From contig NZ_FXTC01000002.1 in NCBI RefSeq assembly GCF_900182655.1, forward strand, positions 372,001-436,000: 64,000 nucleotides of DNA, read 5' to 3'. The position numbers and the translations under genes are program-made. Under the pieces are notes generated by a model that worked only from the letters and a program-made list of their open reading frames with translations, was not told the DNA's origin and made no database searches. Of this stretch, positions 8,937-16,923 are shown piece by piece; the first letter of the stretch is position 1; each line of letters opens with the position of its first letter. This DNA comes from Chryseobacterium rhizoplanae (lineage in GTDB: Bacteria > Bacteroidota > Bacteroidia > Flavobacteriales > Weeksellaceae).

Positions 8937-9783
8937 TTTCTTTTTTTATTACAGCCTGCATAGTGTCCTGAATCTTCTGCACTTCTGCTTTCTTAAGATT
9001 CTTCACTACATATACTTTGTTCAACGCTCCCATTTTTTCACTCAGCTCAACGGAGATATCCCAGAAGCCGGTTTTATTATCTACAGAATATCCTGCAATA
9101 GTACCAATAGTCACTCCCTTAGGGAAAATTGCAGATTTACCGTCTGTAACAACAGTATCTCCTACTTTTAATGCAACATATTTTGGAATATCTGCAAGGT
9201 GCATCACTCTGGAATTATCACCATTCCACGTTAAAGTCCCGAAATATCCTGAGTTTTTGAGTGCTGCATTAATTCTGATCTTGTTGACACTTAAGACCGA
9301 CTGAACTAATGCATAACTGTCTGTAGAGTTAATTACAATTCCCGCAATACCTCTTGGCGCCATTACTCCCATCTGAGGAAAGACCCCATCTCTACGGCCA
9401 CGGTTGATTGTAAAATAGTTGTTTCTTCTGTTGATACTGTTGAAAACAATTTCCCCATCAACAAAAGTATAGATCTGCCCACCACCAATGGTATCGTGAA
9501 CTCTTTTGAAAACAGGATTCTTCGATCCGTCTTTTCCATAAAGTTCAGTCATAAGGGCTTTATTCTGAACCACAAGATCTTCGTTGATCTGTTTTAGCTT
9601 CAGATAAGAAACTCCTTCATCAATATATCCGGAAACCCAGGAATTAAAAGCAGCAGTCTGCCCCGCCAACCAGGATTTCTGCATGGCATTTCTGGAGAAT
9701 ATCAAAACCAGAGCAATAATTTGCAGAAATATAAAGAAGACGAAAAGAGTATTCTTCGAAAATAATCTCAGCAAAAATCCCAT
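8929..9783 (-). CDS. mreC: rod shape-determining protein MreC
   Basis: A 284-residue bitopic protein: a membrane segment at about 11-31, a coiled coil at about 58-80, then the beta-rich periplasmic MreC domain, including NRGRRDGVFPQMGVMAPRGI (near 130) and VGDTVVTDGKSAIFPKGVTIG (near 208), both typical of the family. MreC activates PBP2 in the elongasome. It starts 28 nt after mreB ends and overlaps mreD by 8 nt. Confidence 0.93.
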   Translation of the reverse strand: MGFLLRLFSKNTLFVFFIFLQIIALVLIFSRNAMQKSWLAGQTAAFNSWVSGYIDEGVSYLKLKQINEDLVVQNKALMTELYGKDGSKNPVFKRVHDTIGGGQIYTFVDGEIVFNSINRRNNYFTINRGRRDGVFPQMGVMAPRGIAGIVINSTDSYALVQSVLSVNKIRINAALKNSGYFGTLTWNGDNSRVMHLADIPKYVALKVGDTVVTDGKSAIFPKGVTIGTIAGYSVDNKTGFWDISVELSEKMGALNKVYVVKNLKKAEVQKIQDTMQAVIKKEND

Positions 9784-9811
9784 TCAGATATATAGTCGTA
9801 AAAAGTTAAAA

Positions 9812-10837
9812 TTATTTAATTAAGAAATTGAACTTATCCATATTCTTAAGGGCAATACCTGTTCCGCGAACTACAGCTCTCAACGGATCTTCCGCAACAA
9901 ATACAGGAAGACCTGTCTTTTTGTGGATTCTGTCCGCAAGACCTCTTAATAGCGCTCCTCCGCCAGCAAGATAAATACCTGTTTTGTAAATATCAGCTGC
10001 CAGTTCCGGTGGTGTAAGAGAAAGCGTTTCCATTACAGCATCTTCGATTCTAATGATGGATTTGTCTAATGCACGTGCAATCTCTTTATATCCAACCATA
10101 ATTTCTTTAGGCTTCCCTGTAATAAGGTCTCTACCCTGTACCGGGATATCCTCGATGTCTACATCAAGATCTTCTACTGCAGAACCTACTTCAATTTTGA
10201 TTCTTTCAGCAGTTCTTTCTCCGATATAAAGGTTATGGTGAGTTCTCAGGTAATAAGCAATATCATTGGTAAATACATCTCCTGCAATTTTTACAGATTT
10301 ATCACATACGATACCTCCTAAAGCGACTACAGCAATTTCTGTTGTACCTCCACCTATATCGATGATCATGTTTCCTTCAGGTTTCTGCACGTCTATTCCC
10401 ACCCCAATTGCAGCAGCCATTGGTTCATAGATCAGTCTTACTTCTTTTGCGTTTACTTTCTGAGCAGAGTCTCTTACTGCTCTTTTTTCAACTTCAGTAA
10501 TACCAGAAGGGATACAGATTACAATTCGTAATGCAGGTTGTATGAATTTACCTTTGATTCCAGGAATTTTTTTGATAAATTCCTTGATCATGTGTTCAGA
10601 AGCATGAAAATCAGCAATAACTCCATCCTTCAAAGGACGAATAGTTTTGATGTCCTCATGAGTTTTACCTTGCATATGCTTAGCCTGTTCCCCTACAGCA
10701 ATGGGTTTACCCGTAGAACGTTCAATTGCAACAATTGACGGTTGATCTATAACAATTTTATTATTATGGATGATTAGGGTATTAGCCGTTCCCAGGTCTA
10801 TCGCAATTTCTTGCGTAAACATATCAAATAAACTCAT
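9812..10837 (-). CDS. mreB: rod shape-determining protein MreB, bacterial actin
   Basis: A 341-residue actin-fold ATPase that orients elongasome movement under the inner membrane. It starts MSLFDMFTQEIAIDLGTANT, with phosphate-1 motif DLGTANTLI, phosphate-2 motif MIIDIGGGTTEIAVV (near 158) and adenosine motif IYLAGGGALLRGL (near 288). Length is normal. It is the first gene of the operon mreB-mreC-mreD-mrdA-rodA, with a good promoter element 24 nt upstream. Confidence 0.97.
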   Translation of the reverse strand: MSLFDMFTQEIAIDLGTANTLIIHNNKIVIDQPSIVAIERSTGKPIAVGEQAKHMQGKTHEDIKTIRPLKDGVIADFHASEHMIKEFIKKIPGIKGKFIQPALRIVICIPSGITEVEKRAVRDSAQKVNAKEVRLIYEPMAAAIGVGIDVQKPEGNMIIDIGGGTTEIAVVALGGIVCDKSVKIAGDVFTNDIAYYLRTHHNLYIGERTAERIKIEVGSAVEDLDVDIEDIPVQGRDLITGKPKEIMVGYKEIARALDKSIIRIEDAVMETLSLTPPELAADIYKTGIYLAGGGALLRGLADRIHKKTGLPVFVAEDPLRAVVRGTGIALKNMDKFNFLIK

Positions 10838-10861
10838 ATTTTTCTTCTGATTTTAAGTTTA

Positions 10862-10869
10862 CAAAGATA
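10862..10869 (-). promoter_or_regulatory. -7 element of the mreB operon
   Basis: The minus strand reads TATCTTTG, an exact TAnnTTTG match, ending 24 nt before the mreB ATG. Confidence 0.6.
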
Positions 10870-11005
10870 TAAATTTAACCCTACTAAAGAAATTTCCCGC
10901 CAACTTAATTTGGTTAAAATTTTATTAAAATTTATAATTCTTTATTAACTTTCAGTTTAGACGTTTACAGACTTTGAGTTAAACTAAAATTAATGGGTTG
11001 TTAAA

Positions 11006-11039
11006 AGGGTGAAAAGCGAAATCAATGAAGGGTGAAAAG
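11006..11039. repeat. two 11-bp direct repeats AGGGTGAAAAG
   Basis: Exact copies at 11006-11016 and 11029-11039, start-to-start spacing 23 bp (about two helical turns), in the middle of the mreB-hemA divergent region. They look like a tandem binding site; the binder is unknown. Confidence 0.4.
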
Positions 11040-11150
11040 ACGGGTACCTAACAAGCAAACCGACTCTAAGCAGCCCTTAACGCATTTAAATCCCACCTAT
11101 TTCTTAAAAAAATTAACAATTGGAAACAATCAACAGTAAAACTGAAAAAA

Positions 11151-11158
11151 TACCTTTG
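11151..11158 (+). promoter_or_regulatory. upstream candidate -7 element for hemA
   Basis: TACCTTTG matches TAnnTTTG and would give a leader of about 120 nt before the hemA ATG. Confidence 0.4.
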
Positions 11159-11267
11159 TAAAAGCAAATTCACTTTTTGCCACCCTCCTCTTACATCTTT
11201 ATCACCTTATAGTTTTTTACGATAATTATCATATACACTATCTGAGAGTGATTAATTAAAAAAAACG

Positions 11268-11275
11268 TAAATTTG
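11268..11275 (+). promoter_or_regulatory. proximal -7 element for hemA
   Basis: TAAATTTG ends only 9 nt before the ATG at 11285. An in-frame TTG at 11273 lies inside this element and is therefore not a credible start. Confidence 0.5.
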
Positions 11276-11284
11276 CGACTGCTT

Positions 11285-12559
11285 ATGTTACAGTATTCCA
11301 ACATTCATCGAACGTCAAATTTTGCCGTGCTTTCTATAAGCTACGAGAAAGCCGACGTAGAAACGAGAGGAAAGTTTGCATTTTTTGATGAAAACATCAA
11401 AAACTTTGTTTCCAGGGTCCATCAGGAAGATCTTGGGGATGCATTTGTGGTTTCTACCTGTAACAGGACCGAAATTTATACTACTTCTCCCAATTACCTT
11501 TTAGTGGCTGAAGAATATTGCAAAACCATTGGAGTACATCTTACGGATTTCCTTCAGTTTGCCAATATTTTGACCAAGGAAGAGGCTCTGATTCATCTTT
11601 TCAGAGTTGCTGCCGGTCTTGAAAGCCAGATTATCGGAGATTTTGAAATTATCGGACAGATCAAAAAAGCATACAGCCGTTTCAAAAAAGAAAGACAGAA
11701 TTCTAATCCCTATCTTGAAAGAGCTATCAATGCAGCGATTCAGATTTCGAAAAGAATAAAAAATGAAACCGGCATTTCCAACGGAGCAGCTTCTGTTTCT
11801 TATGCGGCGGTTCATTATATTTTAAACAGCCAGAAAAGGATTGCTGAAAAGAACATCCTTCTTTTGGGTGTAGGTGAGATAGGACAGAATACTGTTGAAA
11901 ACCTGGTTAAGCATGTCTATCAGCCAAAAATTAAAATTGCAAACAGAACTCAGGAGAAAGCTGAAAAGATTTCCCAGAAATATAATATTCCTCACGTTGA
12001 TTATTCTGATTTTGACCAGGAATTAAAAAATACTGATATTCTTATTGTGGCAACAGGAGCTAAACATCCTATTGTCAACCAGTCTCATTTCCCGAACGGA
12101 AAAGAAACACTGGTTATTGACCTTTCTATTCCCCATAACGTTGAAAAGAATGTTACTGAAAATAAAAACGTAACATTAATTGATGTGGATGAGCTTTCAA
12201 AACAAATCCAGGAAACGATTCAACAGCGTGAAAGAGAAATCCCGAAAGCTGAAAAAATCATCAAGGAACTGATGAAGGACTTTATTGAATGGGAGAAAAA
12301 GAGAAAGCTTGCACCGAATATCCATCATTTCAAAGCTGTTTTAAAGAATATGGAACGCAATGAAATGCATAATTTTTATAAAAAGAATAAATACATAAAC
12401 ATCACGGACATGGAACTTTCTGATAAAATGATCCAGAAAATCACCAACCGTTTTGCAAAATATATCATCGATAACCCTTTAAAAGCCGAAGAAATTAGTA
12501 AATTAATGCACGAAATATTAGTTGAACAACCAAACAACGAATTCAATGAAAAGCATTAG
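11285..12559 (+). CDS. hemA: glutamyl-tRNA reductase
   Basis: A 424-residue enzyme reducing glutamyl-tRNA(Glu) with NADPH to glutamate-1-semialdehyde, the first step of C5 tetrapyrrole synthesis. Catalytic Cys59 is in VVSTCNRTE. The substrate-binding motif follows in AAGLESQIIGDFEIIGQIKKA (about 108), then the NADPH Rossmann motif LLLGVGEIGQNTVENL (about 194) and a C-terminal dimerisation helix region. The ATG at 11285 is used because the longer TTG start falls in the -7 element. It is first in hemA-hemC-hemD-lipoprotein-hemE and overlaps hemC by 14 nt. Confidence 0.95.
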   Translation: MLQYSNIHRTSNFAVLSISYEKADVETRGKFAFFDENIKNFVSRVHQEDLGDAFVVSTCNRTEIYTTSPNYLLVAEEYCKTIGVHLTDFLQFANILTKEEALIHLFRVAAGLESQIIGDFEIIGQIKKAYSRFKKERQNSNPYLERAINAAIQISKRIKNETGISNGAASVSYAAVHYILNSQKRIAEKNILLLGVGEIGQNTVENLVKHVYQPKIKIANRTQEKAEKISQKYNIPHVDYSDFDQELKNTDILIVATGAKHPIVNQSHFPNGKETLVIDLSIPHNVEKNVTENKNVTLIDVDELSKQIQETIQQREREIPKAEKIIKELMKDFIEWEKKRKLAPNIHHFKAVLKNMERNEMHNFYKKNKYINITDMELSDKMIQKITNRFAKYIIDNPLKAEEISKLMHEILVEQPNNEFNEKH

Positions 12560-13454
12560 AATCGGAACGAGAAATTCCGCACTTGCACTTTGGCAGGCTA
12601 GAGAGGTTGCAAGGCACCTTCAGAACAACAATTATTTAACGGAGATTGTTCCTATCGTTTCTTCCGGCGATAAGAATCTTAATCAACCTTTATATTCTTT
12701 AGGAATCACCGGGGTTTTCACAAGAGACCTTGATATTGCCTTATTGAATGACGAAATTGATATTGCCGTACATTCTTTAAAAGATGTTCCTACTCAGTTG
12801 CCTCAGAATATTGAGATGATCGCCTATCTGGAAAGAGATTATCCTCAGGACATTCTGATCAGAAAAGAATCTGCAAGGAATAAAGAATTCCATGAGCTTA
12901 AACTGGCAACCAGCAGTTTGAGAAGAAGAGCTTTCTGGCTGAGAAATTATCCGACTACTGATTTTTCGGATATCCGCGGAAATATTCAAACCAGACTTCA
13001 AAAACTGGAAGACGGAAACTTTGATGCGACCATTTTATCTCTGGCCGGAATCAAAAGAATGAAAATGGAAATTGATTACGAGATGCTTCCGTTAATGATT
13101 TCTGCTCCATCACAAGGAGTAATTTCCGTTGCAGGACATACTGACAAACCTGAAATCAACGAGATTGTACGTCAGATCAACCACAACCCAACCCAGATCT
13201 GCGTAGAGATCGAAAGAAACTTCTTAAGCACTTTGGAAGGCGGCTGTACTGCCCCTATCGGAGCTTTTGCTGAAATCATCGGGGATCAGATCCGCTTCAA
13301 GGCTGCACTTTGCTCTTTGGATGGGAAAAACTGCATTGCCGTGGATGAAAACTTTGTATACACTCCAACAGAAAATTTTGGAGAAAAGTTTGCAAAAGTC
13401 GTTCTTGAAAACGGAGGAAAGGAATTAATGGCAGAAATCAAAAGCCAGATCTAA
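12546..13454 (+). CDS. hemC: hydroxymethylbilane synthase (porphobilinogen deaminase)
   Basis: A 302-residue enzyme joining four porphobilinogens to hydroxymethylbilane. It starts MKSIRIGTRNSALALWQA, the usual family start, so ATG 12546 is preferred to the in-frame TTG at 12522. Asp80 (HSLKDVPT) is the catalytic acid and Cys234 (EGGCTAPIGA) carries the dipyrromethane cofactor. The basic substrate loop SSLRRRAF is at about 123. It overlaps hemA by 14 nt. Confidence 0.95.
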   Translation: MKSIRIGTRNSALALWQAREVARHLQNNNYLTEIVPIVSSGDKNLNQPLYSLGITGVFTRDLDIALLNDEIDIAVHSLKDVPTQLPQNIEMIAYLERDYPQDILIRKESARNKEFHELKLATSSLRRRAFWLRNYPTTDFSDIRGNIQTRLQKLEDGNFDATILSLAGIKRMKMEIDYEMLPLMISAPSQGVISVAGHTDKPEINEIVRQINHNPTQICVEIERNFLSTLEGGCTAPIGAFAEIIGDQIRFKAALCSLDGKNCIAVDENFVYTPTENFGEKFAKVVLENGGKELMAEIKSQI

Positions 13455-13506
13455 TTTCAGATTCAGTTTCTTCACCTCCTCTTTTCATCTTCTTAATTGT
13501 ATAGGC

Positions 13507-14193
13507 ATGAAAATCTTATTTACTAAAAATATAGACCCATCTATTATATCCAAAGAATTAGGAGAGGATATTTTGGTTGACTGTGTTGAGGTGATTAAGA
13601 CCAATCCTATCATAATCAGTCCTTTTGATCTGAAAAATTACTCTTTGATTTTCACCAGCGTCAATGGTGTTATATCTTTTTTTAAAAACAGGTTTAAACC
13701 CAATGAGGATTTTACTGCAAAAAACTACAACAAGATCTATTGTGTAGGTGAAAAGACAAAAAGAGAGTTAAGAAAACATGGCTTTGGAACATTTAAGGTA
13801 ATGAAAAATGCTGAAACGCTTTCCAGATTTATTATCGGAAAATGTCAGCATGAGCAGTTTCTTCATTTCTGCGGCAATCTTGCCATCAACGTTCTGGATA
13901 ATGAGCTTCCGTTACAAAACATTAAATACAAAAAAGTTACGATTTATAATACTGAGGAAATCAATCCCGTAATAACTGAAAAATATCATGCTGCGGTATT
14001 TTTTAGTCCGAGTGGAGTTCGTAGTTTTGCAAAACGAAATTCCCTGGAAGGCATGAAGCTTTTTTCGATAGGAGAAACAACCTCTGGAGAATTGAGAAAC
14101 TATACTCAACAAGAAATATTTACTTCCGAAGACAATAATTTGGCATCAATATTGAGTTTAATAGTGAAAATTTTTAAAAACACACAAATATGA
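13507..14193 (+). CDS. hemD: uroporphyrinogen-III synthase
   Basis: A 228-residue HemD-family protein that cyclises hydroxymethylbilane with ring-D inversion. Sequence conservation of this family is low; support comes from the pattern SLIFTSVNGVISFF (about 47), YCVGEKTKRELRKHG (about 78), VFFSPSGVRSF (about 163) and SIGETTSGELR (about 182), and from position directly after hemC. It starts 52 nt after hemC and overlaps the next gene by 4 nt (ATGA). Confidence 0.9.
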   Translation: MKILFTKNIDPSIISKELGEDILVDCVEVIKTNPIIISPFDLKNYSLIFTSVNGVISFFKNRFKPNEDFTAKNYNKIYCVGEKTKRELRKHGFGTFKVMKNAETLSRFIIGKCQHEQFLHFCGNLAINVLDNELPLQNIKYKKVTIYNTEEINPVITEKYHAAVFFSPSGVRSFAKRNSLEGMKLFSIGETTSGELRNYTQQEIFTSEDNNLASILSLIVKIFKNTQI

Positions 14194-14657
14194 AAAATTT
14201 AGTTACATTACTCGTAGGATTATTATTAACCACATTTTCTTGTACAACACAAACAGGAAACCAGGGAGCCACTACAGTACCTTACACTGAAGCAAAAAAT
14301 TATTTTGTAAAAAACACGTATAAAAGTAATGCCGTTGCGGTAAAGAAAATTGTTTCCCAACAGGAATTTGAAGAAATCTTCGGAGCTGCAGCAACTATGG
14401 GAAAAGATGGTATGCCCACTATGATTGATTTTTCTAAAGATTATGTTATTGCATTAATCGGAACAGAAACCAATGCGAATTTGAATCCGGAATTCAAGAT
14501 CGAAAGTCTTGTTAAAAAAGGAAATTCAGTAATTCTTTCATATGCTAAGAGCGCATGGAGCACAAACACTCCTGCTTCATACAACATTATGCCTATGAAA
14601 ATACTAATTGTCAGCAAGCAATACGATGGCAAAGTTAGTAGTTTGAGCTTAAAATAA
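14190..14657 (+). CDS. lipoprotein with PrcB-like C-terminal domain in the heme operon
   Basis: A 155-residue predicted lipoprotein: signal peptide with lipobox TFSC (Cys18), then a short polar linker and one beta-rich domain (about 55-155) with DYVIALIG followed by alternating strands. The strand pattern resembles the PrcB C-terminal protease-inhibitor-like domain, though the TGGY motif is absent. It overlaps hemD by 4 nt and hemE follows after 3 nt, so it is made with the heme enzymes. No heme motif (CxxCH) is present. Function unknown; co-location could reflect a periplasmic role linked to heme, which is inference. Confidence 0.7.
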   Translation: MKNLVTLLVGLLLTTFSCTTQTGNQGATTVPYTEAKNYFVKNTYKSNAVAVKKIVSQQEFEEIFGAAATMGKDGMPTMIDFSKDYVIALIGTETNANLNPEFKIESLVKKGNSVILSYAKSAWSTNTPASYNIMPMKILIVSKQYDGKVSSLSLK

Positions 14658-14660
14658 ATT

Positions 14661-15692
14661 ATGATAAAAAACGACCTATATTTAAAAGCACTTCGCGGAG
14701 AAACCGTTGAAAGACCTCCTGTTTGGATGATGAGACAAGCTGGAAGATATCTGCCGGAATTCATTGCTTTAAGAGACCAATATGATTTCTTTACAAGATG
14801 TCAGACCCCTGAGCTTGCCGCTGAGATCACCCTGCAGCCTATCCGCAGATTTCCTTTGGATGCAGCGATTCTCTTTTCTGATATCCTGGTAGTTCCACAG
14901 GCAATGGGTATTGATTTCAAAATGAAAGAATCTGTTGGGCCATGGTTAGATACTCCTATCAGAACTATGGAGCAGGTTCAGAATATTGAAACTCCGGATG
15001 TGAATGATACTTTAGGCTACGTTTTTGATGCTATTGAGCTTACACTACAGAAACTGGACAATGACATTCCATTGATCGGTTTTGCAGGTTCTCCATGGAC
15101 AATCCTTTGCTATTGTGTGGAAGGAAAAGGAAGCAAGGCATTTGATATTGCAAAGTCTTTCTGTTTCCAGCAGCCTGAAGCAGCTCATTTATTACTGCAA
15201 AAAATCACTGATACTACAATTGCTTATTTAAAGAGAAAAGTAGAAAAAGGAGTTTCTGCAGTGCAGGTTTTTGATTCGTGGGGAGGAATGCTTTCTCCTA
15301 CAGATTATCAGGAATTCTCATGGCAGTACATCAACCAGATTGTTGAAGCATTAAGCCCGCTTACTCATGTGGTGGTATTTGGAAAAGGATGTTGGTTCGC
15401 ATTGGAAGATATGACGATGTCTAAAGCTTCCGCTCTGGGAGTAGACTGGACTATTAAGCCGGAATTTGCGAGAACACTGACCAATCACACGATGACGTTA
15501 CAGGGTAACTTTGATCCTGCAAGACTTCACTCCACTCCTGAGACGATCAAGAAAATGGTGAATGAGATGATCAACCGTTTCGGAAAAGACAGATATATTG
15601 CCAATCTAGGTCACGGAATTTTACCTAATGTACCTGTAGAAAATGCTGAGGCATTCATCAGAGCAGTCGTTGACTGGAAACCGAATGTATAA
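14661..15692 (+). CDS. hemE: uroporphyrinogen decarboxylase
   Basis: A 343-residue TIM-barrel enzyme converting uroporphyrinogen III to coproporphyrinogen III. The N-terminal signature is clear: [15 protein letters not shown] (about 19), with the conserved RQAGR; the second signature is [16 protein letters not shown] (about 140). Asp in [12 protein letters not shown] (about 74) is the catalytic position. It begins 3 nt after the lipoprotein gene and ends the operon at a strong terminator. Confidence 0.97.
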   Translation: MIKNDLYLKALRGETVERPPVWMMRQAGRYLPEFIALRDQYDFFTRCQTPELAAEITLQPIRRFPLDAAILFSDILVVPQAMGIDFKMKESVGPWLDTPIRTMEQVQNIETPDVNDTLGYVFDAIELTLQKLDNDIPLIGFAGSPWTILCYCVEGKGSKAFDIAKSFCFQQPEAAHLLLQKITDTTIAYLKRKVEKGVSAVQVFDSWGGMLSPTDYQEFSWQYINQIVEALSPLTHVVVFGKGCWFALEDMTMSKASALGVDWTIKPEFARTLTNHTMTLQGNFDPARLHSTPETIKKMVNEMINRFGKDRYIANLGHGILPNVPVENAEAFIRAVVDWKPNV

Positions 15693-15716
15693 GTTTATTT
15701 CTTTTGAAAATATACA

Positions 15717-15747
15717 AAACCTTATAGGATATTCTATAAGGTTTTTT
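15717..15747 (+). terminator. terminator of the hem operon
   Basis: Perfect 11-bp stem, AAACCTTATAG/CTATAAGGTTT, loop GATATT, followed by T residues. Confidence 0.85.
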
Positions 15748-15772
15748 CGTTTTAATAGTTTATTGATAAGTC

Positions 15773-16594
15773 TTATTTTTTTATTATTTTCTTCTTAATC
15801 GCTTCCCGGTTATTATTTGTAATTATTATGATATAGGTCCCTTTGGGAATATCCGATACATCATATGAATCAGATTCTTTATCAAAAGTTTTCACAATCT
15901 TTCCTGACATATCAATAACGCTGACTTTTTCAAGCTTATTTTGAGAGCCCAGCTTAATATGAATATTATCTCTTACAGGATTTGGATATACCATTATATG
16001 ATCAGAATGTAACGCTTCTGAGACAGCCAAAACCCCGCTTGTAATCATCACATTATCTACTACAACACCGTAAGAATAGTCACCGGCATCGTCATAAACA
16101 AATCTTAGCTTAAAAGCCGGATTCACATAGGGTGTCAAGTCTATATTGGCTGCAGCAGCATAACTCGTTACTACATATGAAAAGGTATTAAAATCAAGAT
16201 CCCATACTCCTGCTTCACCTGAAAAGGTAAAAACCTGGGTCCAGGAAGTTCCATTGAAAACTTCAACTTTTAAAGTAGAATCAAGATTATAAATCATATT
16301 GGCATAATTAAACGACAGCTTTGGATTTACAACTCCGGTAAGATTAATTACAGGAGAAATCAATCTCGCATTCGTATTAACTGCGGTTGGCCCTGCATCG
16401 TCATCATCAAAAAAAGCAGCGCCGCTAGGAAAACCGGCAAAACCATTTTGCGCACCCACATTCCAATTAAAAGCTGTATCAGGATTTTCTACCGTCCATC
16501 CGGTCGGCAAAGCATTACCGTTGAAGTTTTCAGAAAAAACTTGTGCATTACATATTCCACAAATGGATAAAAAGAAGATAAATAATTTTTTCAT
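15773..16594 (-). CDS. secreted choice-of-anchor J protein with type IX secretion signal
   Basis: A 273-residue exported protein: Sec signal peptide ending at GICNAQ (cleavage after Ala17), a cleaved-adhesin / choice-of-anchor J type beta-jelly-roll (about 20-185, with ENFNGNALPTGWTVEN and Asp-rich DDDDAGP, VVVDNVMI), and a C-terminal type A T9SS sorting domain (about 200-273) recognisable from VYPNPVRDNIHIKL, VSVIDMSGKIVK and IPKGTYIIII ending in KKIIKK. It should be carried across the outer membrane and released or attached to the surface. A paralogue with the same layout is at 29283-30146. Substrate unknown. Confidence 0.88.
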   Translation of the reverse strand: MKKLFIFFLSICGICNAQVFSENFNGNALPTGWTVENPDTAFNWNVGAQNGFAGFPSGAAFFDDDDAGPTAVNTNARLISPVINLTGVVNPKLSFNYANMIYNLDSTLKVEVFNGTSWTQVFTFSGEAGVWDLDFNTFSYVVTSYAAAANIDLTPYVNPAFKLRFVYDDAGDYSYGVVVDNVMITSGVLAVSEALHSDHIMVYPNPVRDNIHIKLGSQNKLEKVSVIDMSGKIVKTFDKESDSYDVSDIPKGTYIIIITNNNREAIKKKIIKK

Positions 16595-16714
16595 AATAAA
16601 ATATTTGATGTTTATATAAAATTAAGAAATAATATATTACAAATCATAATTAAATATGAAAATCAATATGTTATAAAAATGATAAAAAATCACCATCCTA
16701 TTCCTAATTATTTA

Positions 16715-16722
16715 TATCTTTA
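16715..16722 (+). promoter_or_regulatory. candidate -7 element of the GG-leader peptide gene
   Basis: TATCTTTA differs from TAnnTTTG in the last base and ends 22 nt before the ATG at 16745, the same distance seen at glnA and prs. Confidence 0.35.
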
Positions 16723-16744
16723 AATAACCTTTAAATCACATCAA

Positions 16745-16870
16745 ATGAAAAAACTAAACAAAGACAAGATGAAAAGCATTATGGCAGGTGGAGAAATCTG
16801 CCTTGAATGTGCCATTGGATATTATCAGGTCATTATTGACGGCCGATGTTATTGCGTTCCATGGGAATAA
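16745..16870 (+). CDS. bacteriocin-like peptide with double-glycine leader
   Basis: A 41-codon ORF: a leader MKKLNKDKMKSIMAGG with the Lys/Leu/Met pattern and terminal Gly-Gly typical of peptides exported by peptidase-containing ABC transporters, then a 25-residue core with four cysteines (19, 22, 35, 37; CxxC and CxC), three tyrosines and a C-terminal CVPWE. The leader type matches small bacteriocin-like peptides common in Chryseobacterium. It is flanked by a near-consensus -7 element and a perfect terminator 4 nt after the stop, so it is a self-contained unit between convergently placed or divergent housekeeping genes. No modification, immunity or export gene is in the window. Activity is unknown. 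Confidence 0.72.
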   Translation: MKKLNKDKMKSIMAGGEICLECAIGYYQVIIDGRCYCVPWE

Positions 16871-16874
16871 TAAA

Positions 16875-16900
16875 AAAAAGCAGCTCAACAGCTGCTTTTT
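16875..16900. terminator. bidirectional terminator of peptide gene and sufS
   Basis: Perfect 11-bp stem AAAAAGCAGCT/AGCTGCTTTTT with a CAAC loop, with T runs on both strands; it lies 4 nt after the peptide gene and 24 nt beyond the 3' end of sufS. Confidence 0.85.
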
Positions 16901-16923
16901 AATTTATATAATAAAGAATTAAA

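Larger units (their letters stand above)
10838..11284. other. divergent control region between mreB and hemA
   Basis: About 447 bp without a gene. It holds the minus -7 element of mreB, two plus -7 elements for hemA (11151 and 11268) and a pair of 11-bp direct repeats at 11006 and 11029. The rest is AT-rich and unremarkable. Confidence 0.5.
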
